This document shows, one piece after another, positions 12,860 to 21,369 of a DNA stretch of 64,000 bases. The first letter of the stretch is position 1. Each line of letters begins with the position of its first letter. The position numbers were made by a program, and so were the translations under genes. The DNA is taken from contig NC_090024.1 in assembly GCF_037176765.1 (NCBI RefSeq), forward strand, positions 112,915,508 through 112,979,507, given 5' to 3'. This stretch comes from Anolis sagrei (lineage: Eukaryota > Chordata > Lepidosauria > Squamata > Anolidae). A model generated the notes under the pieces. It had not been told where the DNA came from, made no database searches, and worked only from the letters and a program-made list of their open reading frames with translations.

Positions 12860-13973
12860 TGAAACACAATAAGGTGAGTCCACAGCAGACACTCTGCTGG
12901 CTGATGAATTGGATCACACGTCGGACACTTCCCAAATGCCTAGGACTGTGTGATGTATTATTATTATTATTATTATTATTAGTAGTAGTAGTAGTATTAG
13001 AAACACAACAAGATGAGTCCACAGCAGACACTCTGCTGGCTGTTGAATTGGATCACACGTCAGACACTTCCCAAGTGTCTAGGACTGTGTGATGTATCAG
13101 CGAATAATGCGTGCAGATCCCAGTAAGGTGGCCTTTTGCAGCTGGCAGATGGTAATGTTGTCAGCGCCGATTGTGTTTAAGTGCAGGCCAAGGTCTTTAG
13201 GCACTATGTGCCGATCACCACTGGGATCACCTTGACTGGCTTGTGCCAGAGTCTTTGCAGTTCGATCTTTAAATCCTCATATCGTGTCAGCTTTTCCAGT
13301 TGTTTCTCTGCAATCCTGCTGTTGCCTGGGATTGCGACATCGACGATCCATACTTTGTTTTTCAACACGATTGTGAGGTCAGGAGTATTATGCTCCAAAA
13401 CTCTGTCTGAATCCATACTTTGTTTTTTAACACAATCATGAGGCCAGGAGTATCACAATCATGAGGTCAGGTTAGGACATTTAAGATCGTCTGGGGAGGC
13501 CCTGCTCTCGGTCCCGCCAGCTTCACAAGCACGCCTGGCAGGTATGAGAGACATGGCCTTCTCAGTGGTGGCCCCTCGGCTGTGGAACGCCCTTCCTGCA
13601 GACATCAGATTGCCCCCCCCCCCTTACTGGCATTCCGGAGAAAAGTGAAGACCTGGCTGTTTGAACTGGCATTTGACTAAGCAGTGCAATTGATTGATTA
13701 GCGGAACATGGAATAATGGATAACGAGACTGGATTCTGATTCTAGTGATGAGATCTGATGGATTTGTTATATTGATGTATTAATATATTGTTGTATTGAT
13801 GTTTACTGTTTAATTAACTTATGTGATTGTTTTTAAATACCCAATAACCTTGTAATTTGTATACTGAAACTGTTGCTGTTAATTGCTCTGAGTCGCCTAA
13901 GGGCTGAGAAGAGCGGCATACAAATAAAGTAAATAAATAAATAAATAAATATCGTGCTCCAAAACTCTGACTG

Positions 13974-14012
<39 letters not shown>

Positions 14013-14657
14013 TTTACTTATTTATTATATCCTTTTTTGTCTCTCAAGCAGCTAATAGTGTTAAAAGAAATAAGCACACACTATTTAAATATTTAAATTA
14101 CTATTTTACTATGCAATATGTTCATTCTTTTAAAAAATACATTATGCCATATTAATAATAATAAATTAAATAATTGAATAATGATCTTTTAAAGAACTGC
14201 ATATTTTAACAATATTTGCTTTTTTAAAAAAAACATAAGAATTGATGGCAGAGCCCTGAGGCGAAGACTGTGATATCTTATCAGGACTGCGCCTTCAAAC
14301 CGCCTGTCAAGCCTATACATTGGACACTAAAATCTGCCGACCCTATTCAGTGTAATGGGAGGAGTCTACAGGGTTTTCTCACGGAGACCACGCCAAAGGT
14401 TGCCCTCAGCCCAAACCACGGCCCTTCCTTCTTTCCTAAGAGGCGCCCCTGAAGGGAGAGAGGGAGGGAGGAAGGGAGGGAGGACCCCGGTCTACCGCCT
14501 CAGAGGGCCCTACACGAACCGCCCCACGTTGCTGAGCGCCATTCTGACAGGAAGGAGGGCGAAGGGGAGGAGGGAAGGGCGGCAAGCGACACTCACTCTG
14601 CCACACCAGGCTCTTCAGTCCCCGCTCCCCGCTCGCAGTAGCCGCCGCCGGCGCCAT
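3787..14657 (-). CDS. STXBP3: STXBP3 (Munc18-3 / syntaxin-binding protein 3), 5' three exons; gene continues past left edge
   Basis: Sec1/Munc18-family protein that binds syntaxin (syntaxin-4 in mammals) and controls SNARE-dependent vesicle fusion at the plasma membrane. Three minus-strand exons are visible: 14597-14657, 5046-5095 and 3787-3868 (61+50+82 nt, 64 codons plus 1 nt). All have GT-AG borders and matching phases. The start is the ATG at 14657-14655, giving MAPAAATASGERGLKSLVWQ, close to the human MAPPVAERGLKSVVWQ start as I recall it. Exon 2 reads VFDDCRKEEEWK and exon 3 LLDDFTTKLL...KMTDLLAEGIT, both matching the N-terminal Sec1 domain. Intron 1 is 9.5 kb, intron 2 about 1.2 kb. 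The next exon (about VVENIY in human) was not found, so the left end lies in intron 3. The gene is divergent to FNDC7, with about 4.9 kb between the start codons. Confidence 0.93.
4533..4760. repeat. Minisatellite, about 50-bp unit, 4-5 copies
   Basis: CAACACCCAGGTTT-like cores recur near 4581, 4631, 4678 and 4730, each followed by a C/T-rich spacer with TTGCTCC. Located in STXBP3 intron 2. Confidence 0.75.
5046..5095 (-). CDS. STXBP3: STXBP3 coding exon 2
   Basis: 50-nt exon. The acceptor is TTTTTCAG just right of 5095 and the donor GTGAG at 5041-5045. It reads KLKTSVFDDCRKEEEWK (human KIKATVFDDCKKEGEWK) and ends on a codon boundary. Confidence 0.93.
5168..5463 (+). mobile_element. Tigger-like (Tc1/mariner) DNA transposon remnant
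   Basis: Begins ACAGGTTGAGTATCCCTTAT and continues with TGCATGTACATAATGAGAT, a recognisable Tigger-type non-autonomous sequence shared with the copy at 11123-12018. The right end is interrupted by the SINE at 5464-5936. It lies in STXBP3 intron 1. Confidence 0.7.
5464..5936 (-). mobile_element. tRNA-derived SINE with L2-type 3' tail
   Basis: Read on the minus strand it starts with a tRNA-like A box (TGGCGCAGATGGCTGG) and B box (GAGTTCGAAGCC). It ends in a LINE-type tail (ATCCGCCCTGAGTCCCC, GGGCAGAATATAAA) and an (AAATA)n tail at the left. The same family lies at 61398-61895. Confidence 0.8.
6009..6399. mobile_element. mariner-type MITE, 391 bp
   Basis: Terminal inverted repeats CAGGCAATTCCCAAG (left) and CAGGCAGTTATAAA (right end read in reverse), flanked by TA at 6007-6008 and 6400-6401. 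Internal sequence is shared with 11194-11978, 26885-27060 and 63358-63450. Non-coding. Confidence 0.75.
6402..8731. other. STXBP3 intron 1, no feature recognised
   Basis: AT-rich sequence without recognisable exon, repeat or RNA gene. Confidence 0.4.
8732..8998 (+). mobile_element. tRNA-derived SINE (family B)
   Basis: tRNA-like head (GGAGCCCCTGGTGGC...GGTTTGAATCC). The body reads GATGAGCTCCCTCTATCAGC, then an A-run, then GGGCAACGTCCTTGTAGAC. The same family lies at 47252-47482. Confidence 0.75.
9283..9315. mobile_element. Tigger-like terminal fragment
   Basis: The sequence GGATATCGAGGGCTGACTGTA matches the inverse of a typical Tigger terminus (TACAGTCAGCCCTCGATATCC). Only the end is recognisable. 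Confidence 0.55.
9316..11078. other. STXBP3 intron 1, little recognisable
   Basis: No exon or repeat family recognised. An A/GA/G homopurine run lies at about 10670-10708. Confidence 0.4.
11079..11122. mobile_element. MITE fragment
   Basis: GGCCCTTCCAGACAGGCCC...ATATCCCAGG matches one arm of the foldback MITE seen at 40496-40635. Confidence 0.55.
11194..11978. mobile_element. mariner-type MITE carrying a nested Sauria-type SINE
   Basis: The ends are inverted repeats: ACAAGAAGTTCCCAAATTA on the left and ACAACGAGTCCCCAAGTTAC for the right end read in reverse. TA flanks both sides (11192-11193 and 11979-11980). A minus-strand SINE at 11271-11602 splits it. A GAGAGA/GGAAGGGTGA run lies at 11637-11692. 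Confidence 0.8.
11271..11602 (-). mobile_element. Sauria-type SINE
   Basis: On the minus strand: tRNA-like head (GGAGCCCTTGGTGGCGCAG, box B GGTTCGAGTCC), body AAAACATGCAAATGTGAGT, then GTCGGACACAACTAGACTTA and an ACCTTT-type tail. The 3' end resembles BovB LINEs, as known for Sauria SINEs. Confidence 0.85.
12344..12431. repeat. Self-complementary microsatellite (TG)n(TA)n(CA)n
   Basis: TG repeats, then TA repeats, then CA repeats, so the whole run is nearly palindromic and could extrude as a hairpin. Confidence 0.9.
12861..13469 (-). mobile_element. RLE-type LINE 3' end (R4/Dong-like), with an adjacent duplicate 3' end
   Basis: The minus strand at 13204-13416 encodes HNTPDLTIVLKNKVWIVDVA...IPVVIG, typical of the C-terminal restriction-like endonuclease region of R2/R4-type LINEs. 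A 3'-terminal block of about 95 bp (GTCCACAGCAGACACTCTGC) occurs twice, at 12861-12957 and 13003-13097. Each copy is followed on its left by an (ATT)n tail (12823-12860 and 12958-12996). The clade is uncertain. Confidence 0.65.
13470..13955 (+). mobile_element. L2-type LINE 3' end, inserted in the R4-like element
   Basis: Contains the end of an L2 reverse transcriptase frame ([18 protein letters not shown]-like) and the tail AGAGCGGCATACAAATAAAG(TAAA)n. The R4-like sequence GTGCTCCAAAACTCTGA resumes at 13956, which supports insertion. Confidence 0.75.
13977..14010. repeat. (ATT)n microsatellite
   Basis: ATT run following the resumed R4-like fragment. The next 250 bp to about 14,270 are AT-rich with nothing recognised. 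Confidence 0.9.
14597..14657 (-). CDS. STXBP3: STXBP3 coding exon 1
   Basis: Codes for the first 20 residues (...ERGLKSLVWQ) plus one nt. The donor is GTGAGT at 14591-14596. The N-terminus has a few extra Ala/Thr/Ser residues compared with human as recalled. Confidence 0.93.
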
Positions 14658-14745
14658 CTTGCCTCCACTGCTTCTGCTGCCGCCGACGTGACGGGAAAAA
14701 ATTCCGCACTCGAGGAAGAGAAGGCCATTCACGCCCTGCCCGCCG
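14652..14745 (-). promoter_or_regulatory. STXBP3: STXBP3 5' UTR/core promoter with YY1-type motif over the start codon
   Basis: CpG-rich sequence directly upstream of the ATG. Read on the minus strand, AAGATGGCG (14652-14660) is a YY1-type core-promoter motif that contains the start codon itself. A TCACGTC (CRE/ATF-like) site lies at about 14685-14695. No TATA box is seen. The exact start of transcription cannot be read from sequence. Confidence 0.6.
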
Positions 14746-15965
14746 CCTCAGGCCACGCCCCCTCCACCGCAGGCCACGCCCCGCCCACTTCTCCTCAGTC
14801 CACGCCTCGCCGCATATCACTCAGCGTCGACGCCCCGCCCCTCCGCCTCGGGCCACGCCTACTCCTCAACAGGACACGCCCCTCTCACTACCCGTCCTCC
14901 TCAGACCCTTCTTCCTCTCTCCGCCTCAGACCATTCCTCTGCGATGCGCCCGCACCATCCGCAGGCCACGCCCCGTGCTTCTCAGGCCACGCCCCCAGCA
15001 ACGACGCCCCCTCCGCTTGCCCCCTCCTCAGACTATTCCGCCGCGACGCCCCGCCCACTCCCCTCAGGCCACGCCCCTCCATTTCAGACCATGTCCCACT
15101 CCCTCCACATCTTCCTCATGCCACGCCCCTCCCTCAGCATCGACGCCTCACTCCGCCCTCTCCTTATGTCCCGCCCCCATCCTCAGGCCGTGGTCTTCCA
15201 CCGCAAGCCACGCCCCCAAGCAGCTCCCTAGTCAGGCCGCGCCCCCTCAGCTGAGACGCCCCGCCCCTCCACCAAAGGCCACACCCCCTTTCTCCTCAGG
15301 ACCCGCCCCTCCCTCCTCATGTTCTGCCCCACTCTCGCCGCAGACTACTCCGCTGCGATGCCCCGCCCACATCCTTAGGCCGCGCCCCTCCACCGCAGGC
15401 CAAGCCCCGCCCAGTCCCCTACTCATTCCACGCCCCTCTGCAGCGGACCACTCAGCCGCGACGCTCCGCCTCTCCACCATAGGCCACACCCCCTTTTTCT
15501 TCAGGACCCGCCCCTCCCTCAGCATCGACGACTCACTCCTCCCCCTCCTTATGTCCCGCCCCCATCCTCAGGCCGTGCTCTTCCACCGCAAGCCACGCCC
15601 CCGATCAACTCCCTAGTCAGGCCACGCCCCCTCTGCGGTGGACCTCTCAGCCGCGACGCCCCGCCCCTCCACCACAGGCCACACCCCCTTTCTCCTCAGG
15701 ACCCGCCCCTCCCTCCTCATGTTCTGCCCCACATTCTCTCCGCAAACTACTCCGCTGCGATGCCCCGCCCACATCCTTAGGCCGCACCTCTCCACCGCAG
15801 GCCAAGCCCCGCCCAGTCCTCTACTCAATCCACGCCCCTCTGCAGCGGACCACTCAGCCGCAACGCCCCGCCCCTCCACCACAGGCCACACCCCTTTCTC
15901 CTCAGGACCCACCCCGCCCTCAGCGTCGACGCCTCGCGCTGCTCCCCGCGTCCTCAGTGCTGCGC
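14745..15965. repeat. GC-box/CACCC-rich satellite upstream of STXBP3
   Basis: Dense array of CCACGCCCC, CCGCCC and GGCCACACCCC motifs in C/T-rich spacers. A higher-order period of about 400 bp is visible: ACACCCCCTTTCTCCTCAGG recurs at 15281 and 15681, and CTTATGTCCCGCCCCCATCC recurs near 15170 and 15550. Long open frames on both strands (for example 14355-15254) are by-products of the composition. Confidence 0.9.
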
Positions 15966-16021
15966 ATGCGCTCCGCCTCAGGGACACGAGCGGGAGTTTC
16001 TCAGAGGACAAGAAGGGTTGT

Positions 16022-16680
16022 CAGTCACGCCCAGCTCTCCTGCAGCTGTTCGTCTTTCCCACCAGTGAAGATTAATCTCTGACCTATTAGACCCCTGCTT
16101 CTTACAAATGGGGGTTCCTTCCGACCCCTTCTTCTTTCTAAGCTGTTTCCCCATTGGAAGGGTTGGCATTGTGACTGTCCTTTCCACAGGGCTTTGTTTT
16201 GGGCCTCTTCAGGCCTCAGGGTGGCAGCACGCATGTCTTCCTTGATAGTGGCCATCCAGCTTTCCTTTGGCCTTTGTCCTGCAGTCTCCAAATGCATTGC
16301 TGTTTGTGCTACTGGTGTTGGTTCTCTTCTCATGACATGGCCATACCACCATAGTCTTGCTTCCTGCATTTTCTTGCTGATTGCTTTCTTCCCTAGTCTT
16401 TGAGGATGTCATCATTTGTCACACGGTCAAGAAGTGTCAGGCCAAATATCCATCTCAGCATTTTCATTTTCATTGTGTTAAGGGCTTGCTTGTGTTTCTT
16501 TGTTGCTGGCCAACATTCAGCCCTGTAGAACAACTGGAGTGTAGATCTTAGCCTTGAGTTGTCCAGGCATTTTTGAGTCACACAGAATGCCAGTAGTTTG
16601 CCGCCATTTCTGTCAGAAAAATTCAGCCTCAGTGCAACTGCAATGAGGCATGCAAAGAAAACAGAATACACAGTCTTCCA
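16022..16680 (-). mobile_element. RTE-type LINE reverse transcriptase C-terminus, degraded
   Basis: The minus strand encodes AECWPATKKHKQALNTMKM, MLRWIFGLTLLDRVTNDDI and then LWWYGHVMRR...SWMATIKEDMRAA, the conserved tail of RTE/BovB-type LINE polyproteins. The pieces are in different frames. Confidence 0.8.
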
Positions 16681-16904
16681 TCAGCTTCAAAGCCTTGAAG
16701 TGGCACATTTATTTAGATACTTTCTAATCAGCCAGCACGTTAACTATTTACAGGAGAAATCATATACGCGTCTTGCTCATTCCCCGGCATGGCTGGAAGA
16801 GGACGCCCAGCAGTCCGTTATCTCAAATTCACGTCATTGCAATTATTCGTAAATGTTTTCCAGTTTTTCCAAGTTTTTTTTATTATAGAACTAATTAGGA
16901 AATG

Positions 16905-17965
16905 ACATTTACAACCCAGGGACAAAAATCATGTTACATAGTGTGTACTTCATCTAAAACACAGACATGTGCCTTTCACCTTAAGAATAGACAAGTATCC
17001 CGAGCTCTGAGGATTACCTGGGAAGGAATCCCACTGGAGCATTGCAGTACACCCAAATACCTCGGAGTCACTCTGGACTGTGCTCTGACCCACAAGAAGC
17101 ACTGCCTGAACATCAAGCAAAAAGTGAGTGCTAGAAACAATATCAAAAGCTGACTGGCACAACCTGGGGATCATAACCAGACAAAGTGAAGACATTTGCC
17201 CTTGCGCTATGCTACTCAGCTGCTGAGTATGCATGCCCAGTGTGGAACACATCTCACCACGCTAAAACAGTGGATGTGGCTCTTAATGAGACATGCTGCA
17301 TTATCACAGGGTGCCTGTGCCCTACACCACTGGAGAAATTACACTGTTTAGCCGGTATTGCACCACCTGACATCCGCCGGGAAGTAGCAGCCAATAGTGA
17401 AAGGACCAAGGCAGTGACATCTCCAGCTCACCCCTGTTTGGGTATCAGCCAGCACGTCAACGACTTAAATCAAGAAATAGTTTTCTAAGATCTACAGAGA
17501 CACTTGCTGGAACACCCCAGCAAGTGAGAGTCCAAAAGTGGCAGGCTCAAACCCAGCGCCTCAACCAATGGCTGGTACCAAATGGGAGACTCCCCCCCCC
17601 CCCCCCCCCGGGCACACAGAAGACTGGGTGACTTGGAAGGCGCTGAACAGACTGCGCTCTGGCACCACGAGATGCAGAGCCAACCTTAAGAAATGGGGCT
17701 ACAAAGTGGAATCCATGACATGCGAGTGTGGAGAAGAGCAAACCATAGACCACCTGCTGCAATGCAACCTGAGCCCTGCCACATGCACAATAGAGGACCT
17801 TCTTGCAGCAACACCAGAAGCACTCCAAGTGGCCAGATACTGGTCAAAGGACATTTAATGAACTACCAGGCTTGCAAACTTTGTGTTTTTTTCTGTTTGT
17901 TTGTTTTGTTCTGTTAGAAATGTAATACAATGGTCTGGTTGCCTCTGACACGATAAATAAAAATC
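16905..17965 (+). mobile_element. Non-LTR retrotransposon RT C-terminus and 3' end, degraded
   Basis: The plus strand encodes PLEHCSTPKYLGVTLDCAL, EYACPVWNTSHHAK...RIVTGCL-like sequence (here CCIITGCLCPTP), and CECGEEQTIDHLLQCNL, a zinc-knuckle-like end found in I/jockey-group LINEs. It ends with GACACGATAAATAAAAATC. A poly-C run lies at 17593-17610. The clade is uncertain. Confidence 0.75.
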
Positions 17966-17995
17966 TTCATCAGCTCATAGTGGAGTAAAGAGTAG

Positions 17996-18400
17996 TAAAA
18001 TAGTAAAGAGTAGAGACATCACACTGGCAACGAAGATCCACATAGTTAAAGCAATGGTATTCCCCGTAGTGACCTACAGATGTGAGCTGGACCATAGGGA
18101 AGGCTGAGCAAAGGAAGATAGACACTTCTGAACTGTGGTGTTGGAGGAAAGTACTGAGAGTGCCTTGGACTGCCAGAAGATCCAAGGAAAGCTTAGAGAA
18201 GACAATGATGCTGGGGAAAATGGAAGGAAAAAGGAAGAGGGGCTGACCAAGGGCAAGATGGATGGATGGCATCCTTGAAATGACTGGCTTGACCTTGAAG
18301 GAGCTGGGGGTGGTGACGGCTGACAAGGAGCTCTGGCATGGGCTGGTCCATGAGGTCACGAAGAGTTGGAAACGACTGAACGAATAAACAACAACAAAAA
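17996..18400 (+). mobile_element. BovB (RTE) LINE 3' end
   Basis: GTAAAGAGTAGAGACATCAC...GAGTTGGAAACGACTGAACG and the tail AATAAACAACAACA are typical BovB 3' sequence. It is paralogous to 43725-44280. Confidence 0.85.
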
Positions 18401-18439
18401 GCCCTGTCCTGCCCTATTAGTCTAAAATGTGCACATGCT

Positions 18440-18660
18440 CACTTTTCTTCGCTATTTGTTGTTTGTTGCTTGGTTATGTTTTATGAGGTCTTCAATTTTA
18501 TTGATTTTACTTTGTTAGTGTTATTGTTTAATACAGTTGATTGTTATATGTTTTAATTGTATTACTTTGCAACCTTGTTTATATTGGGTTTGGTCCCCAT
18601 GTAAGCTGTCCCGAGTCTCTTCAGGGAGATGGAGGCAAGATATAATTATTATTAGTTATT
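18440..18660 (+). mobile_element. L2-type LINE 3' end
   Basis: CCCATGTAAGCTGTCCCGAG followed by GGGAGATGGAGGCAAGATATA, the recurrent L2-type tail of this genome. Confidence 0.65.
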
Positions 18661-19605
18661 ATAACAGATTTGTTTTCAGCATCTCCATGGGTCGAACTTG
18701 TGATTTAAAAATAACTCTGATGTTAGCTGACTGTTTGAACAAGCATTTCTACCTGCGAGTTGTGAACAGAACTTTTTCTGTTCAGTTAAAATAAAAGCCG
18801 AAAGGTTTTTGTTGTCTTTTAATGAAAGGGGAACATAATCCCCGTCTGATTTTACAATTTCACATTCCACCGAACAGAAGAATAGTAGGCTATTCTTCAG
18901 AGCCTGGAAACAACAAGTGACAAGCAGAGTCTTGTTTTATTGTCATCATCTCTGTCTTGTTACTTTTGGGAGTAACTGGATCACATCATGAAATTAATTT
19001 TCAAAATTAAAGTAACTAATAGGAAAATGGTTTCATTATGCAATGGGATATTGCTGCATAGTAGCATTTCTTGTTGCATTTGAAATGACTCTTAAAGAAA
19101 ATATGAGAATGTTTTATGCCATTTGGGTACAACTTCTGTCATAAGCATTCCCTAGAGGTAAGGAAAAAAAAAACCCGAAAAGTAACAAAAATGTATGGGA
19201 TTAAGCCCGGAGAGTACATTCAGTTATCGGTCTCTGTGTTTATACGTATGTGTGACTTAGTGGGATTTGTGTACATTCAGATACAAAGAGTGTTGGGAAT
19301 TTCTCCCTATTCGTTTCACAAAATATTAAATATGTTAAACAAAATCAGTGCTATTGAAAAGCATATTAATGTAGCATTAGCAGTCCTTTCTACCTAATTA
19401 AATAAAATGGAAATGTATTCTGAATTATGCCAAAATTAGACTCCAGCCATTGCAGACAGTTTCTGTCCAGAGGAGGAGCTTCTATGCTTTCACTGCCTTC
19501 AAGACCTAACTGATAACTTTTGGGAGGAACATAATTTCTATCTCTTGATGTTGATCGTATTACTATTTTCATAACCAAATTGGTGACTAAAATCAAGTTT
19601 GCAGA
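18661..19605. other. FNDC7 5' flank, no recognised element
   Basis: AT-rich, without CpG island or obvious TATA-box promoter. The 5' UTR and start of FNDC7 transcription cannot be placed from sequence. Confidence 0.4.
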
Positions 19606-19668
19606 ATGATTGGTGGAAGATGTAAACATTTTGTATTTTCTGGACTACTTCTCATCAGCTTTAAAATG
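19606..19668 (+). CDS. FNDC7: FNDC7 exon 1 (signal peptide)
   Basis: Codes for [21 protein letters not shown] (human MAGGRETCLPLIGFILICLK-M). The donor is GTGAGT. Confidence 0.9.
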
Positions 19669-21336
19669 GTGAGTCCAAGCAATACTTTATTTGATGCTTT
19701 ATTTACATTTGTTACCTGGAAAATTGCTAAATTCTACCTGACATCTGTTCGAATCCTACTTATTTTTAAATGTTGTTTTTCTTTTAGCCTTTCGGGTAGC
19801 TTAAAAGAAATGTCTACTTAAAACAGTGAAGATTTTACAGTTTAGTGGAATGTGATATCCTGCAATAAATTAATACCTTCATATTATTATTAATTCATTA
19901 TTTGCTCTACTTGTATAGTATCTTTAGTGTAATATCGGAATACATGTAGTTTAATCTACAATTGATTTGCTTTCGTTAGAAACATATTTAGCCTTTCACC
20001 TAATGTTTTTTTTGCTCGTGTTCTATTTTTTTATAACTATTTTTATTGAAAATAATTTGTCTCCAGAAGATTGGAGAGTGAGGAAATTAATTAGATAAAA
20101 TCTCAATAGGTTTTGTTGTACTCGTGTTCTATTTTGAAATGGTCATATGACTGGTCAAATAAATAAATTATTATTACCTAATGGAATTTAATTTCTATTC
20201 CCAAAATCTCTTATTTCTGAGAATACTGCTTACTTAGCAGCACAAGAATGAGAGATATCTGGCCAAATAATTTCAAATACATTTGCTTCGGGATTTGAAC
20301 ATATTTCATAGTATATCTTTGGTTGTGATTCTCCATCTGATTAATACATTTTCTGAAACCTAAGTATATACCAAACACTTAGGCCCGTTCCACACAGCTG
20401 AATAAAATCCCACATTATCTGTTTTGAACTGGAATATATGCCAGTGTGGACTCACATAACTCAAGATTCTTCCACACAGCCATATATCCCAGAATATCAA
20501 GGCAGATAATCCACAATACCTGCTTTGAACTGAGTTATATGAGTCCACACTGCCATGTAACCCAGTTTAAAACAGAAAATGTGGGATTTTATACAGCTGT
20601 GTGGAAGGGGCCCCAGTTCCAGCTATTTTCATCTCTAGTTGGAACTAACAAATTTACAACAGAGGGTTTTGAATACTACATTTGACAGCCACATTCACAT
20701 TAAAAAGTACATCATAGGGACTGAAAAACATCATAATAGTTTGGATGTGCAGCAATAAGGACACACAGATTTTAAAAACTGAATGTATAGTTGTATGGGG
20801 ACCGATTGTCCACTGAAAACCATGGGATCCATATCCAAGTAATGTTTGAAATTGGAATGTCTGTTCATCAGCAACTGAAAGAGTTCCCTTCTGGGTCAGT
20901 TTGCTGTCTCAGGAAGGAGAGCTGATCGAGTAATATGATCTGCATTCCTACACCAAATCCATTAATAGCTCTGTAGCTGCTCACATTTAACCAGCCAAAA
21001 TCAAATGATATATGATGTGGTAGTTATTCACACTTTTGTTTAAGGAAATAGTTGTCTTGTGATGTTTATAAAGCTGAGGTCTGGCTAAAGTCAGAATGAG
21101 GGACTAAATCTAATTGAGCAAATGGCTTAAGATTCTATTGTTAGAAACAGAAACAAATGAGATATCTCCATATGATCCATTTCTCATTGTGTTATTAACA
21201 TTTTATATCTTCTTTTACAGGTTTTTTCTGCTAACACAGGTAAAACCTGAAAGGTATTTCCTTCTGCAGTTTTTTTTTAAAAATTTAATTGAAAATTCCC
21301 CCTTTATTGCTCTTTTAATCCATAAATATATTGTTA

Positions 21337-21369
<33 letters not shown>

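Noticed and set aside
14355-15254. 299-codon plus-strand open frame and several overlapping frames on both strands
   Set aside because: They lie in the GC-box satellite, have extreme Pro/Ser/Arg composition and no domain; open only because the array lacks stop triplets.
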